64,000 nt of DNA, taken from NCBI GenBank assembly GCA_023430975.1, contig JAEYYB010000093.1:1-64000 (forward strand). Reading direction: 5' to 3'. The position numbers were made by a program, and so were the translations under genes. Positions 63,529 through 64,000 of this stretch are shown one piece after another. Below the pieces are notes generated by a model that made no database searches, was not told the origin of the DNA, and was given only the letters and a program-made list of their open reading frames with translations. Source of the DNA: Bacillota bacterium. Lineage in GTDB: Bacteria > Bacillota > Clostridia > Acetivibrionales > DSM-2933. How positions within the stretch are numbered: position 1 is the first letter of the stretch; each line of letters opens with the position of its first letter.

Positions 63529-64000
63529 CTATTGCTTTCGGAAAATTCCTTCTGCTATTTCCTTGAATATCGGTGCTGCCGCTTGTCCTCCGCTTTTCCC
63601 GTTTTCTACGAAAACAGCAACCGAATATTTAGGATTATTTCCCGGAAAATATCCCGCAAACCATCCGTGCACAACCTTTTCACCATTTATATATACGCCG
63701 GTTTCAGCACTGCCCGTCTTTCCGCATGCGATAAAATTCTCTTCAGGTTTTGCTTTTGTACCGGTTCCATGATCAACCGCAGCTGCCATCATTTCACTTA
63801 GCTTTTCCGCCGTATTTTTGGATATAACCCTATCCCAGCCTGATTTTCGGACCTTTCTTATCTCTTTTCCATCTGCATCAATTATTGAATCAACAATATT
63901 AACCTGATTCTTAATGCCCCCATTTGCTACTGTCGCAATCATATCCGCAACCTGGACAGGGGTTGCCATTATACCTCCCTGCCCTATGGACATATTGGCT
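63529..64000 (-). CDS. Penicillin-binding protein transpeptidase domain (C-terminal end, cut by window)
   Basis: The last about 157 residues of a class B or FtsI-like transpeptidase. They contain SIGQGGIMATPVQVADMIAT, the HGTGTKAK segment, the KTG triad box IACGKTGSAET, then HGWFAGYFPGNNPKYSVAVF. It cross-links peptidoglycan. The gene continues past the right edge. It is chromosomal and runs in the same direction as sigK, with R5 between them. Confidence 0.88.
   Translation of the reverse strand, partial: ANMSIGQGGIMATPVQVADMIATVANGGIKNQVNIVDSIIDADGKEIRKVRKSGWDRVISKNTAEKLSEMMAAAVDHGTGTKAKPEENFIACGKTGSAETGVYINGEKVVHGWFAGYFPGNNPKYSVAVFVENGKSGGQAAAPIFKEIAEGIFRKQ

Overview
The window is low-GC DNA from a spore-forming, Gram-positive clostridial bacterium. 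A sigK-type sporulation sigma factor and Gram-positive ribosome-binding sites support this. A secreted protein ending in a dockerin-like duplicated calcium-loop domain suggests a cellulosome-type relative (Acetivibrio/Ruminiclostridium-like); that placement is inference.

Positions 1-1.4 kb hold a class III nucleotide cyclase and a divergent XRE regulator with a clear promoter and repeated operator-like sites. From about 1.5 to 45 kb, almost everything is on the minus strand and forms one large conjugative element. In transcription order (right to left) it has parA/parB, a 2,106-residue helicase-methyltransferase, a TOPRIM protein, a hairpin-rich oriT candidate, a RHH accessory protein and a MobP-type relaxase. 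Then come VirD4 (N-terminal membrane part as its own gene; ATPase part interrupted by a group II intron), pilin-like and VirB6-like membrane proteins, PrgI, a frameshifted C5 methyltransferase and a full Tad/Flp-type pilus set (prepilin peptidase, CpaB, TadZ, TadA, TadB, TadC, pilin-like proteins). It ends with a two-gene VirB4, a terminator, a frameshifted RCC1-repeat/dockerin protein, a C39-like peptidase and regulators.

Positions 45-55 kb are accessory: a compact type VII-like export module (two WXG100-like proteins, an EssC-like ATPase, a toxin and a probable immunity protein), a second toxin/Imm22 pair, a KilA-N protein and an uncharacterised HTH protein.

Positions 55.2-63.3 kb hold the most striking structure. 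The sigK gene is cut into three co-oriented pieces: an N-terminal part (62966-63308), an 87-nt middle part (about 58953-59039) and a C-terminal part (55231-55452). Each gap is filled by a separate skin-like element of 3.5 or 3.9 kb carrying its own large serine recombinase. Removing both at the short identical cores (AATGAA and AAATG) rebuilds an uninterrupted SigK reading frame that matches the family residue for residue in length. The C-terminal part breaks again after the SYVS motif, exactly where the accessory/conjugative region begins, so the large element may be a third interruption. Five copies of a roughly 100-bp palindromic repeat are scattered in this region only. The window ends inside a penicillin-binding-protein gene.

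Several genes carry apparent single-base lesions (RCC1 protein, C5 methyltransferase, relaxase start codon). These are either decay of the element or assembly errors.
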